From assembly GCA_019828545.1 (NCBI GenBank), contig JACVRA010000169.1:62001-126000 (forward strand): a DNA stretch of 64,000 bases. The letters are read 5' to 3'. Position numbers and translations under genes: made by a program. The first letter of the stretch is position 1. Every line of letters starts with the position of its first letter. A model generated the notes under the pieces. It had not been told where the DNA came from, ran no database searches, and saw only the letters and a list, made by a program, of their open reading frames with translations. Positions 8,448 through 20,539 of the stretch are shown here, one piece after another. This stretch comes from Paracamarosporium sp. OC-R06-R3. Lineage: Eukaryota > Ascomycota > Dothideomycetes > Pleosporales > Didymosphaeriaceae.

Positions 8448-11400
8448 TCACTTATTCAAACCCTTCAAGCTTCCTAGGCTAAGCGCCAAACCCTGGCTCC
8501 TCGATCGAATCCTTACAAAACCTGTAATCGGTCCACTACTTCCCTCCTGCTCAATGCTCAAGTTGGCCAGCGCATCCTCACCTGCCAAAATGTTAGTGCT
8601 TTTGCTCTTCATAATGTCGGGTACCACAGAGACATAGACTCACCAAACACACTCCTAGCATACAAATTGGCCGACAAAAATTGGCAGTCGCCTTTCATAG
8701 ACGCCTCCGGTGTAAGACAGCTCATGTTGGTGGAGGCCATAAGTTGTTTCAGGAAATCGCGCAGTGACTTGGCCTTGGAATTGATGTTGACCTTGTTTTC
8801 CCACTCAAATTCGGTCCACATTGTCCGGAACTGAGTTTCTGTGCAATAAGCTGGCTTGATATAGTCCATGATGTCTATGTGTACGTCATTGAGGATGACA
8901 ACGTTGGAGTCGACACCTTTTTCACTGGGAGGTTATTAGCAAACGCGAGCTGCATGGAAGGGGATAAACTTGCCCCTCGTATATTATGTTGCCAAAAATG
9001 ACACCAGTATCCGTAGATGAGACTTTGATGGTGGCCTGGAGATTAATGAAATCGTGCGGGCCAACATTCTGCGTAGGTGGCCGTTCCACAACCTTGAGGT
9101 CGCCGAGCGTAGCGAATTCAACAGTTAAATTTTGAAGGGTTTCCGTGGTTTGGTTGACGAGCAATACGTCCAGGACGATGTCAAATTGATGTACCTTGAT
9201 ATAGGCTTCAGCATAGACCGGATCTGAGAAGCCTGTGAGTTGCTGCACTCGGCTAAGCTTCGATGTGAGATCTTCTGTGGCCGTGTCGCCGCCAGTCGCC
9301 CTTTCAAGGTCTTGCTCGACCTCGTCCAGACCGTCTGCATCTTTCTTCTTGAGCTGTCTTATCGAGAAAGAGTCGTCAACGTTGATAGCAGACTTGGCCT
9401 TCTCGGATGCTTCCTTTGCTGCTCGCTTCTTCTCTTCCGCTTGAACCATGATCCTGAAAGACTTCCGTGTGTCTTCAAGGTAGACAGCCTCAAGCTCCTT
9501 CTTCTGCGCGAACTCGGAGAGTGACCGCACGCAAGACATAATGCGGTCGACGGAGTCTTCGTCGATGAGTGTTTTGACAAATTGTGATTGGCCGACGCGA
9601 ATGATGGAGATCATGATGAGCATCGCCTCTGCCCGTAGACGGTTGGTTTGTGCAGCATCTTGCGATATTTCTGAGATACGCATGACAAGTTTGGTAAGTG
9701 TGCTAGACAGCACAGCCGCAAGGTAGTAGTCACCATCGAGAATGAGCTGGCGCAGCGGGGGCTTCTGGGAATTTTTGACGGCGTCGAGTTTCGCCTTGGC
9801 GGCAGCAGACGATGTGAGAGCGCTTTCGGTAGCATATGTGCCGTCAGCGAGCACTTTGCGTGAACCCGAGGGCGCTGCAGGTTTGGTATGGCCATTGACT
9901 TGATCAGTAGGTTCCTTGCCTTCTGACGCCTCGTCCAATAGCCTCTGCTCAGAGCTCAGGATAGGGATCTCTCCGAGCGATGCGCGAATACCTCTCCAAG
10001 CGTCCCGGATGTCCTTCACTTCCAGCGAGAACTCTCCAATAATCCAAAGGACACCACGGTACACTTTCCCTGCGCGAACCTCACCCAGCGTGGTGACGAG
10101 GCGCTGAACGATGGATGCCCTGAGGTCTGGGAAACGTTCTACGACTTCCTTTACGAAAGAAATAACATCCACGGCGGATGCGTTGCTGCTGACGTCGGAG
10201 ATGAAATCCATAAGCGAACCAACAACGCTTGCGGCAACTTCTGGGAACTTGATCGCTGACTGATGAATGGCGGAGATGAGGAGTGACCGGTACTCAGAGT
10301 TCTTCTCGTATTGTTCATCAACAGTCTTCATTAGCTCCTTCTTGAGCAACAAGACCACCTCTTCAACATTCCGGCTTGAGATCATCTCCAGTGCAATGTT
10401 GAGCGCCTTCTTTCGCACGTCCAGGTCCGGGCTTGATAGAACACGGAGAATCTCCATAGTGAGGTCATCCAAGACACCCTCATTCTTCTGACGCAGTTGG
10501 TCTACGCGCTCCAAAACGATAAGCTTGACGTTGTTGTCGGGCTCCCTGATTGCAAGTTCCACAAACTTTCCTGCGGCAGCCTTAACCGCTACTGGATTGG
10601 CGGTCAGAGTAGTAAGCGCATGGGCGGCCTCGTAGATGACTGTTGACACGCTGGATTCTAATAGATCAAAGATCAATCGTAGGTATCGCGCCTTGTTTTG
10701 TGGGTTGCTAATGGCGTCTTTCCGGATAAACTCCAGCTCGGCGAGCAATACTAGCTCATCGTGGTTCGGAATCGAATCAAAGACTGTGCTAAGATATTCT
10801 AACGCTTTCTCATGGCTGATTGAGACAAGAGCGGCGAAAGCGTTGCGCTTGCAAGTGGCGTCGTTCTCGTCGTCGAGGAAGGTGACGAGAAGATCGGGAG
10901 CATCTGGAAGCAGTTCAGGCAGATGTGTGAATATGGATGCGATAGCGAAGGTTGCATTCTTTCGCACGTAAGCGTGTCTGTGTGTGAGACATTGTCGGAC
11001 GGGTTCTACATGTCTTGTAAGCATATATATTATGAAGTTGCTTTGGAAACCTACGAAGAAGCGGCTCTACGAGCTCAGCATCTCGCAATTTCGTTCTGTA
11101 CGTTGTCAGCAGCATGCGACCCCGCAGGGCTGGGTCCATACACGAAGCGCAGGGTATTCCCTCGTACGTATTCATTAGGTGCCTGCAAATCAAATCGAAT
11201 GGCATTGCTATCGCCTGTCAGCATTCTCTGCTAGCTATCAGGAACCGCATGTTCACCAACCAGACCAATATCCATTCTTGGCGCAGTTTCCCTTGGGCGT
11301 CGTATTTTGGACACACTTCGAAAAAGAAGTACATTAGCTTCTTTAAGGGTTTCGACTTCGAGGGCATAACGAATCGTATTATGTGCATGAGCAAGCCAGT

Positions 11401-11677
11401 TTGGGGGTCGCCGTTGAGCATGATGGAGAGAATCTTCTTCTGCGAGCTTGTGAGCGGTAGTCCGCAGCGCGGGGCATAACGGCCGGTAGACATACCATAG
11501 TCTCGATCTTCTGCTCATCCGAGCCCTTCTCCAAGGCATTCTTGAGGTCATTTTGGGAAGGGACGTCGGCAGTGTTGTCCTGGTGGACCTGTTTACCGCT
11601 CGTCAGCGGGGAGCTCCATCAGCAGCAGCAGCAGTGGACCATACCAAGCTGTATGCGCTCTCCAAGAAGGTCGCCAT
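8448..11677 (-). CDS. SEC26: Coatomer beta subunit (beta-COP)
   Basis: Eight exons: 11677-11645, 11588-11496, 11439-11261, 11207-11142, 11095-11051, 11013-8974, 8924-8644 and 8581-8448. They sum to 956 aa, the normal size of beta-COP. The N-terminal adaptin-like HEAT solenoid begins VHQDNTADVPSQ and continues through KKILSIMLNGDP, IIRFVMPSKSKPLKKL, ILVCNAIRFDLQAPNEYVRG and HRHAYVRKN. The C-terminal appendage includes NVVILNDVHIDIMDYIKPA and GEDALANLSIE. The protein is a core subunit of the COPI coat, which returns cargo from Golgi to ER. Five exons of 33-179 bp at the 5' end were placed by phase and homology. The intron at 8973-8925 is GC-AG (donor gcaagt). The intron between 11051 and 11013 has a weak donor (gtttcc), so that junction is less sure. 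Confidence 0.93.
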
Positions 11678-12124
11678 ATTGCCAGCTTAGCAGCTTCAGC
11701 TGCTACCCGTCTGCGCAGTTTCTTAGTGTCCCGCCGCAATGGCTACGAGTGCCAGCAGTGCTCTCAATGCCGTGAGTGTTGTGGATAGGCGGACGGCTAC
11801 GTGGAAGGAACGGCGGCCGCGGTGAAATTCGGTGTGCGGCGAAGTCGGTGGGGGGAGACACAGGAGATTCGAGGAGGACGAAAGAATTGACGGGCGCCAA
11901 TAGGTGGCTTCGAGGGTTCGGGCGCGCTCCGCAACGTAGATGCCGTCTGCTTTCAATGTCCAGGTGTCTGCTTGAGAATAGTGGTCCAAGGGCGCTTGGC
12001 GGAGCTCGCTAAACCGACCAGGGTCCGTCGACGATCGTGAACTGCTACAAAACATATCAGGCTGCACCCGACCGCTCAAACGCGCCTGCACCAACCGACT
12101 AGGAAGAGTTTCCTGCTGCCCACC
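11678..12124. promoter_or_regulatory. Divergent promoter between SEC26 and Mago nashi
   Basis: The 447 bp between the two ATGs must contain both promoters and leaders. The sequence is GC-rich with no clear TATA box, as usual for housekeeping genes. No coding exon fits here. Confidence 0.5.
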
Positions 12125-12991
12125 ATGAGCTCCGAGAACAAGGTGAACAACGAGCCCTTCTACCTGCGCTACTAGTACGTTACATCCCATTAAAGCACGT
12201 GTCCATACTAACAAGCACAGCTCTGGCCACCAGGGGCGGTTCGGCCATGAGTTCCTAGGTTCGTACATACAGATAGAGCTGGCTTGAATCGGGGCTGATC
12301 TCTGTAGAGTTCGATTTTCGCGTGCTAGGCGACGGCCGCAGTGCGTCTACCCGATATGCGAACAATTCCAACTACCGCAATGATTCGTTGATCCGCAAAG
12401 AGAGTAAGTAATACCATATCGAGCTTTTTTAACACCCACTAACAACTGTTTGTAGTGTGCGTGAGCCATGCCGTGGTCAATGAGATCCGGCGGATGGTCA
12501 AAGAGAGTGAGATCTTGAAGTGCGTAGCGGATGAATCATGCTGAACAGAGCACCGTCTAATATGTGCACAGGGAAGACGACACCAAATGGCCCCAAAAGA
12601 ACAAGGATGGCCGACAAGAGCTCGAGATTCGGTTAGGGAACGAGCACATTTCTTTCGAGGTACGCATTCAAGAGTATCGCTCCACGCCTCTCCATTGAAT
12701 GTGACGGCTCGACGCAAAGTTTGAAGAGGACCTCTCATTTGCTTCACCAGTCTACCTGATGCAGACACATGATCTGATAAACAAAATGCTAATCTCGTCT
12801 AGACAGCAAAGATTGGATCTCTACAGGATGTCCAGGACTCGTCCGATCCCGAAGGCCTCCGCGTCTTCTACTACCTCGTGCAGGACCTCAAAGCTCTGGT
12901 GTTTTCACTGATCAACCTGCACTTCAAGGTACAACCATGGCCAACTGTCCAGGATGCATGCTCACGACTTTTACAGATCAAGCCGATTTGA
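12125..12991 (+). CDS. mago: Mago nashi, exon junction complex core protein
   Basis: Seven exons: 12125-12174, 12221-12258, 12308-12403, 12456-12519, 12572-12659, 12803-12928 and 12977-12991. They encode 158 aa, although no long open frame exists here. The family is unmistakable: [70 protein letters not shown] and the ending [19 protein letters not shown] then FKIKPI. Mago pairs with Y14 and locks eIF4A3 onto spliced mRNA about 20-24 nt upstream of junctions, marking mRNA for export, localisation and decay. Residues [10 protein letters not shown] extend the loop after EFDFR compared with the animal protein, which has a shorter insert. All six introns have GT-AG ends; five are 46-52 bp and one is 143 bp. 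UPF3, which acts with this complex, is at 48.1-50.0 kb. Confidence 0.96.
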
Positions 12992-13681
12992 GCGGAACGG
13001 CATAGTTGGGAGGAGTGCTGGATTTCGCTCTTTCAGCCAGCGAGCTAGCCGGGGCCGAAAAGCAGGCGAATATGGAACGGTGCCTGTTTGCGGGCGGCGA
13101 GGCGTCTGGAGTACGGAATGATGGGCGGCCCGTGGGTATCGGTATCGGCAGCGCATGGCAGCCATCATCGAAGCTAACACAGTACCGGTAGACGGAATGG
13201 AATGCACGATTAGGCCCAAAGCGTCGTTGCGCCGTGATGCAAGACAATTCAACCAGCGTCGCCAAGCGCCTTGCCGCTCGGCTGGGTCCGCACTGACTCT
13301 CACATCCGGCGCAGCAATTGGGAGGTGGGACAAGATGCTGACCACGGCGCGCGAGCAGCTTGTAACACGGCCAGCATGGGCATGCTTGCGGTAGTCCCTG
13401 GGCCGGCGCAGGGCCGTGGTGGTGACTGTGGGCAGCGTGAGCCCCATTCCCTTGTCCCACACTACACTGCACGCGAGTCTAGCGTGACCCCGGCTCCTTC
13501 CCCCCGCAACAGCGCACGAGTAAGCCCAGCCGTCACTCCAGATGTCGAGTCCGCATAAACATGACATCCCACCGCCTTTGACCCTGCACATCCATTCAAG
13601 CTCCAGCTGTGTCGTCCTCTCCTCTCCCATCTCATGAGTTTGTAGTTTCATTGCTTGTAGCTCGTCTTCTTTTTGCCGGCC
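12992..13681. other. Intergenic between Mago and GID4
   Basis: 690 bp without a recognised gene. It should hold the 3' flank of Mago and the promoter and leader of the GID4 gene. The tract before 13681 is CT-rich (about 13590-13670), a common feature of fungal promoters near the start site. Minus-strand open frames here are antisense and lack family features. Confidence 0.5.
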
Positions 13682-14863
13682 ATGCCTACCGATGACATCG
13701 CGGCCATGCTCACGCCGCCCGTCGACGAGCACGAGAACGCGCTGGCCGGCCGCTCCACATGCCCCCCCGAGGAACTGCGCATTCACCCATCGCGCACCGT
13801 GACTGTCGCGCCGTCTTCACGCAGTGCCGCCCAAGACGATGCTCCAATCGATGCTCCAGCGCAGCAGCCGACGCCGCCTCCTGCTGATGATCCAGCATCG
13901 CCTGCGCGTGCACGCTCGTCGTCAGAATCGCATCCCAAGCCCATAGAACAGCCCATCGAAGGCCCCATCAGGGACATCCCCACGCCCATGAGCACGGCAG
14001 ACGATAGCGCCGAGGAACCACGACACACACATGCGTCACCGCTCTCGGCGACGGCACCTTCGACTACTAACCCCTGGTCGCAACAGAGATACCCTAGATC
14101 CCCATACTCAAGTCACAGGGTATGTACAACCTACCTTATCACCAGGGGAGGCGTGCGCTGATTGTCGTCCATTTGATACAGTTCCTTCCCAACTCATCGT
14201 CATCGCTCCTCCGTCCCGGCAGTCGCTTCAAAGGAAATCAAACCTCGGATCGGCAGCAGTACGAAGTAGAGGTCGAGATCAAATACGTAGACATGCGCGA
14301 CTCGTTTCTGTGCGGATATCTGCGCATCAAAGGTGCGCGCTCGGTCCGTCCGGATCACCATCCCATGCGACTAACGCTCCTCAGGCCTGACAGAAGACCA
14401 CCCAAGCCTGACCACATACTTCGAAGGCGAGATCATCGGCAGCAAATATACATTCATCACACAGCATCCAGAATGGGGTTCGAACGAGAAAGTCGATCGG
14501 CAGCACTGGGGTAGATTTCCAGCATACAAGCCGCTCTCCAGATACTCGTCGCGGCCGGAGCTGGTGACAAAGGACTGGATGCAGAAAGAGCACCTTTTCA
14601 TGCGCTGGAAGGAATACTTCCTTGTTCCAGACCATCGTGTCAAAACCATAAACGGCGCAAGTTTTGAGGGCTTTTACTATATCTGCTTCAACCAGATCTC
14701 CGGCAGCATCGAAGGAATTTACTTCCACGCGAAGAGCGAGAAGTGAGCGACGCCTTCCGTTTCCACATGAACGATGATAGCTGACGCGCAAGATAGATTT
14801 CAGAAACTGCAACTAGAGCATGTTGAGGACCACGGGTGTCAGGGCGCAATTGAATTTCGATAA
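13682..14863 (+). CDS. GID4: GID4/VID24 substrate receptor of the GID (CTLH) E3 ubiquitin ligase
   Basis: Exons 13682-14119, 14182-14332, 14385-14742 and 14797-14863 encode 337 aa. The first roughly 145 residues are proline/serine-rich and probably disordered. The conserved beta-barrel follows: LLRPGSRFKGNQTSDRQ, YVDMRDSFLCGYLRIKGLT, LTTYFEGEIIGSKYTFIT, HWGRFPAY, FMRWKEYFLVPDH, GASFEGFYYICFNQISGSI and the terminal GAIEFR. In yeast Gid4 binds Pro/N-degrons of gluconeogenic enzymes when glucose returns, sending them to the proteasome. The long N-terminal tail is where filamentous fungi differ most. Introns are 52-62 bp. TRM8 follows on the same strand after 457 bp. Confidence 0.95.
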
Positions 14864-15320
14864 TTTGACGACTCCTTCATGAATGATGGCGAAGGAAGGA
14901 GCATGTAAATGCGGGTTCTGGGCACAAACGACACATAGCATTCTGGGACGGGCACGCAAGCGTTTTGACTCCTCTATTTACATACAACCTCTGAAGGCTT
15001 CTTGTACAGATCCTACTTTTGTCTACTACTACTATTTTTAATGCGGCTGCCTTCTCAGCAGTGCGCCAAGAAGGCTAGCTTGCATGGTATTCATACTATT
15101 CTTCAGTGTTGAGCATTTGTTACCACCGCCTGAGTGTACCAGGTTACGTCATTTCGCACGATTAGATCCCTCGTTCCTCTGCAGATGTAATAAATCGTGG
15201 GTTTCAACTTATGGGACCTAGCGAAAAGCTTGACTCCACATCTGCCTTCACTCGCTTCAGCCGACCAACCAAACCGCACAACTTCACCAGCTCACCTTCC
15301 AGCACGCCCACAAGTTCACA
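14864..15320. other. Intergenic between GID4 and TRM8
   Basis: 457 bp: the 3' flank of GID4 and the TRM8 promoter. No further gene or RNA was recognised. Confidence 0.5.
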
Positions 15321-16352
<1,032 letters not shown>

Positions 16353-16563
16353 GAAGTGTTGCGGAAAAATCGACAGCTTGTTATGAGTTAAGATGAAAAG
16401 AAACGCGATACGACGGTAAAACAGTTGGTCAGTTCCTGGAATTGCAGCTTCAGAAGCTAGGTATCTAGACTTTTCCAAAGGCCGAATGTAAATGCACGCA
16501 TACCCCCCATGAACGCCGCGCTCGAACGATGCCCTTACTGTCCTTATCTAGCCCATTCTTTGC

Positions 16564-17351
16564 TCAATCCTCAATCCCGCCCCACTCTTCCTCTTCATCA
16601 TCATCCATCTCGTCAACACTCTCCGCTTTTTGGCCCCTCCAAGCTCTCAGCCTCTCATCACCAAGACACTCCTTTGCTGCTGTCCTCACAACCTTCAATT
16701 TACCCTCCTTCGCTAAGATCTCTACCGGCGCACACAACGCCTCCAGAACCTCTCTCTTGTCTTCTCCCCATGATCCATCCACCTTCTCCAGCTCATCAAC
16801 CCAAATATCGAGAACGTGAAACCGCAATCCATTAGGGATCTTCGTATCCGTCGTATTGAGCGGTATCGTCTCCATTATCTTGCCATGCTCTTCCACAGCC
16901 GCGTGGTCAGACCAATTGTTCTGCGAGAGGAACCGGAACGAAGCGTTGACGTATTGTCGGATGAGGTACAGGAATTTGTCCAGGCGGAGGGCCTCAATCT
17001 GTGTCCATTCGCGTGCGATGGTGATCCAGAATGCCTTCAGGAATGGGAGGACGACCGGGGTTTTGAGGCTCGAGGGAAGGCTTGCGAGCGAACGGGAGAG
17101 CGCTTGTTGTTGCGCGGGTTTATCTTGCATCCACAAGCCTTGCATAGTTAGCAAAATAAGCGGTAAGGTTCTCAGTCAGTGTATCACATACAATAAAACA
17201 GTCCTTTCCATAACTTAAGTAGATCTAGCTCTGAGATTTCCGAGCGGGAAGAGAGAAATGCGCGGAGGGAGGCGAGGGCTTGATCACGGGTGCGTTTGTC
17301 GCTTGATGCGAGGTGTTTAATAAAAGGGCTGTTTTGCGCGTCTTCTGCCAT
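16564..17351 (-). CDS. RRP1: Ribosomal RNA processing protein RRP1 (NOP52 family)
   Basis: Exons 17351-17192 and 17138-16564 encode 244 aa. The splice restores [20 protein letters not shown], the conserved core of the family, between helical repeats. Further signatures are [30 protein letters not shown] and [14 protein letters not shown]. The C-terminus is acidic ([11 protein letters not shown]). Yeast Rrp1 is a nucleolar factor needed for processing 27S pre-rRNA to 25S/5.8S. The start [10 protein letters not shown] was chosen because it gives the expected short leader before the first helix; the open frame continues upstream without similarity. Confidence 0.92.
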
Positions 17352-18272
17352 CGTGTGCGTTGGTGTCTTGTGTTTTGTTGTGACGAAGTTTGGTCCTGCG
17401 TTCGGTAGGGTGTGAGGGTCGCAGCGGGACGCGATCCAAAAATTTAAGGTTATCGATAAGAACACTCAGGCTGGAACGTCGATGGCTGGCACGTGTTAGC
17501 GTGCCACGGCAGGTCGCGCGTTTGCCAGGCTCGGATGTTTGCGTTAATCAATGACAAATTACAAAGGTAGTCTCTTCGCAAAAAGCGAGAGTGTATACGC
17601 AGCATTCGTCTCAACTTGGCACATATAGTGAGATTACTTTTGGCCGCTACACTATTCACAGTTTTTAAAACCGTATGCATGTGTCATGAGAGAGCTGATT
17701 CCAAAGCGCCCGAAACCGAGCAGCATACCTTTTACCGGCAATGAGAAACACCCATGACTAGGTATCTGTTCAAACGGACTTTGGCCATGTTCGTATATAA
17801 ATTGCATATAACATTTTATAATTAATATAGTCTTCTAGTTAAAAAACTTAATTGCAACTTTAACTTAGGTTAGAATATTGCTGTTCAATTAAATTCATAC
17901 TATAGTTTTTCTTCAATGAAAAGCCAATTTCCTTAATGGTCTTATTCTGCTAAGGTGGTCCGTGCATTGCTTAGGTAATCCGTTTGTGGCGTAAGTGCCC
18001 TCCTTGACGTCCACTACCTAGCTACCTATTCCCTGTAAGCCTGGATTCTGTAAGTTATTCTATATTACTTAGCTAGTTTTACTAATAGTTTAGGGGCAAA
18101 GTCGCTACTATAATTCACTTCGGGCTCGTCTAAGTCACGGCAAACCTATCTAGTATGTGCATCTATATACAAACCTTACGAAGAGCTCAGCATTCCCTAA
18201 AAATGGCTAAAAAATACCTTGGAACACTAAAACAGCCAATGAGATTCGCTAACACGTTGTATTCAGAGTCCA
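17352..18272. other. AT-rich gene-free stretch, possible degenerated repeat
   Basis: Between about 17,770 and 18,130 the sequence becomes strongly AT-rich, with tracts such as ttataattaatata and many TTA/TAA triplets, and no open frame. The neighbours on both sides are near 50% GC. This composition is what repeat-induced point mutation leaves in ascomycetes, but no repeat ends or partner copy could be identified in the window. The 17,352-17,700 part is the RRP1 upstream region. Confidence 0.4.
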
Positions 18273-20302
18273 ATGCCCTCAATGGTCGTGATCCCGACCA
18301 CGGGCGGACACGCGACACGTCGCATACGGGTCGACAAGGTACGAAGTCACTTCATAACGCGAGGTATGCACAGCTAATATTTCACCCCTATTCAAGATTC
18401 ACTCTATTATCAGCAATCGGATCAAGAAGAATGTGGGTCACTTCATACCCAGGCACCTTAACATCTCTGATTACGTAAGCTAACGTGATGGTAGGAGGAG
18501 CAGTTCCTTGTCCGGTGGAAAGCAGACTCAAATACACCCCCATTGAGTTGGCATAGTATTGGAGAATTGGTGCGTTGTTTGGAAATCGTCCAGGACTACA
18601 TTACCGTCCGAGAAAAGTGAGAGAAAGCTCGACGGTGGAACTTGGTGCTCAACGCTTACGTATCACTTGTAGGTCTATCAAGGATACAACAACGCAATCT
18701 AAGAAGCGAAAATCGCCAGACGGCGCAGTTTTTCACGAGTTGCGAGCATCGTCATTCGATCGACGCCATGGTCTCAAAGGCAAAACGCCGTCCATTTCAC
18801 GTTCAACTTCAATATCATCGTCCTCCACCTCACCGGCATCTGGGGCTGTGGCCGATGTCTACAATGGTGTGCTCGACTCAGACGATAATGGGTTGATATT
18901 CTGCCGAAGTGTAAGAACTCTTGATCCAGCTCCTGCCATTGCTTCACCTAAGCATCACATGCTAACAAGCCATAGGGATCAGGTCAGGGCATCGTTTCGC
19001 TAGATGTCAGAAGCCTCCCAACAGAAGAAATGCTACATACCGCACGGACATCTAAGATTGAGGTAGCAAATGTACTCATCCGCGCAGAGTATGCCCGGCG
19101 GCTGCGAAAGGTTGATGGTAAGAAGGTACATCTAGTCAACGTGTATGACTACACGACGCCTTCCCTGCGATTTCAATACATTCCCGACTATATCCTTAGA
19201 GAAGGAGTATTCAGAGCGGACCTTGCTACTCAAGAGGGATGCCAGAAATGCTCACCACAAATGGGACGGAACATTGGGTGCGAATACACGAAGAAGTGCG
19301 GGTGTTTGGAATATGCTGCTGTGGACGAAGCTCGTTTGACACCAGAGATGGAGAAAGAGTAAGTGGATGCTAATGTGCCTCAAAATATGCGCAAAGTACA
19401 TGTGCCCTATATCTTGATACAGACTGACACCGTACTGTAGGTATAGAATCGCCCTAGAGATAGGTGGCTCTACAGAAGGCTTTCCGAAGAAGTTCCCTTA
19501 CTATTGTGAAGGCACCAAGCGACAACGTACGGGAACACTTGTACCCTTCTATCTTGACTCTCGCCATCCTATATACGAATGCAATGACAATTGCAAATGC
19601 GGCCCGCTCTGTCGGAACAAGGTAAGCGCAAACCATAACATTGGTACACTTCGATGAAGCTGACCGTGACAATCAGAACGTGCAGTTCGGCCGGCAAGTG
19701 GAGCTTGAGATCTTCAAGACGGGTAGTGGACGTGGCTGGGGTCTTCGTTGTAAAGAACAACTGTATATGGGTATGATACAAGAGAATCGGTGACTCGCAT
19801 TATGACTGAACCTGATCTTTTATAGGGCAGTTCATCGATACATACCGCGGCGAGGTCATCACCGATGAGGAGGCAACGCGTCGTGAAGAGGCCGGTGGAA
19901 GGATGAAAGCCTCCTACTTGTACAGCCTAGATAAACATGCGGAAGCAGAAGGTCTCACCAAGGAAGACAGTAAGCAAATCCGTGTATCTCCCCCTCGTCC
20001 CCAGATTCGCTGACTTTGGCTCGCCTTCAGTCTACGTTGTGGATGGAGAGTTCATGGGCGGCCCTTCAAAGTTCATGAACCATTCTTGCGAGCCAAATTG
20101 TCGACAGTATACCGTCTCATACAACAAGCATGACAACAAAATCTATGATCTCGCATTCTTCGCCATTCGCGACATACCTGCCGGCGAGGAGCTGACGTTT
20201 GACTATCTAGATAAGGAAGAGGCGGACGAGGAAGATGCGCCGGAAGATGCTGTGCCCTGCCTATGCGGCTCAGTAAAATGTCGCAAGTGGCTTTGGCAGT
20301 AG
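18273..20302 (+). CDS. SET-domain histone H3 lysine-9 methyltransferase (KMT1/DIM-5/Clr4 type)
   Basis: Exons 18273-18338, 18397-18474, 18557-18910, 18976-19358, 19441-19621, 19677-19770, 19826-19969 and 20031-20302 give 523 aa. The pre-SET zinc cluster starts at GCQKCSPQ and continues with GCEYTKKCGCLEYA and YECNDNCKCGPLCRN. The SET core has GRGWGLRCKE, GQFIDTYRGEVIT, VVDGEFMGGPSKFMNHSC and AGEELTFDYLDKE. The post-SET CXCX4C (CLCGSVKC) completes the DIM-5-like triple-Cys arrangement. The family trimethylates H3K9 and directs HP1 binding and DNA methylation in fungal heterochromatin. The last six exons are firm. The first two (all phase 0) are my best guess: exon 3 has no ATG, so the start must lie upstream. 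No chromodomain is recognised, as in Neurospora DIM-5. Confidence 0.9.
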
Positions 20303-20539
20303 GGGTTCTTGAGGATTCCTTTCGTCACGTAATCTTAATGAGCGTTTGTTGCATCTTGCACTCCTGCTTCGCGAGCTGCGAGCACATCGGAAGAACATAT
20401 TGGAAACAGAAATCTTGCATTTCAAAGTTGCTCCTGACGAGACTTGTCCAAGTCCAGACAGTTCCCAATGCTCACGTCAACGTGTCATACACACGTGTAT
20501 CCAGCTGACATCTTTTTCAAACCTTTACCATGCTAAAAC

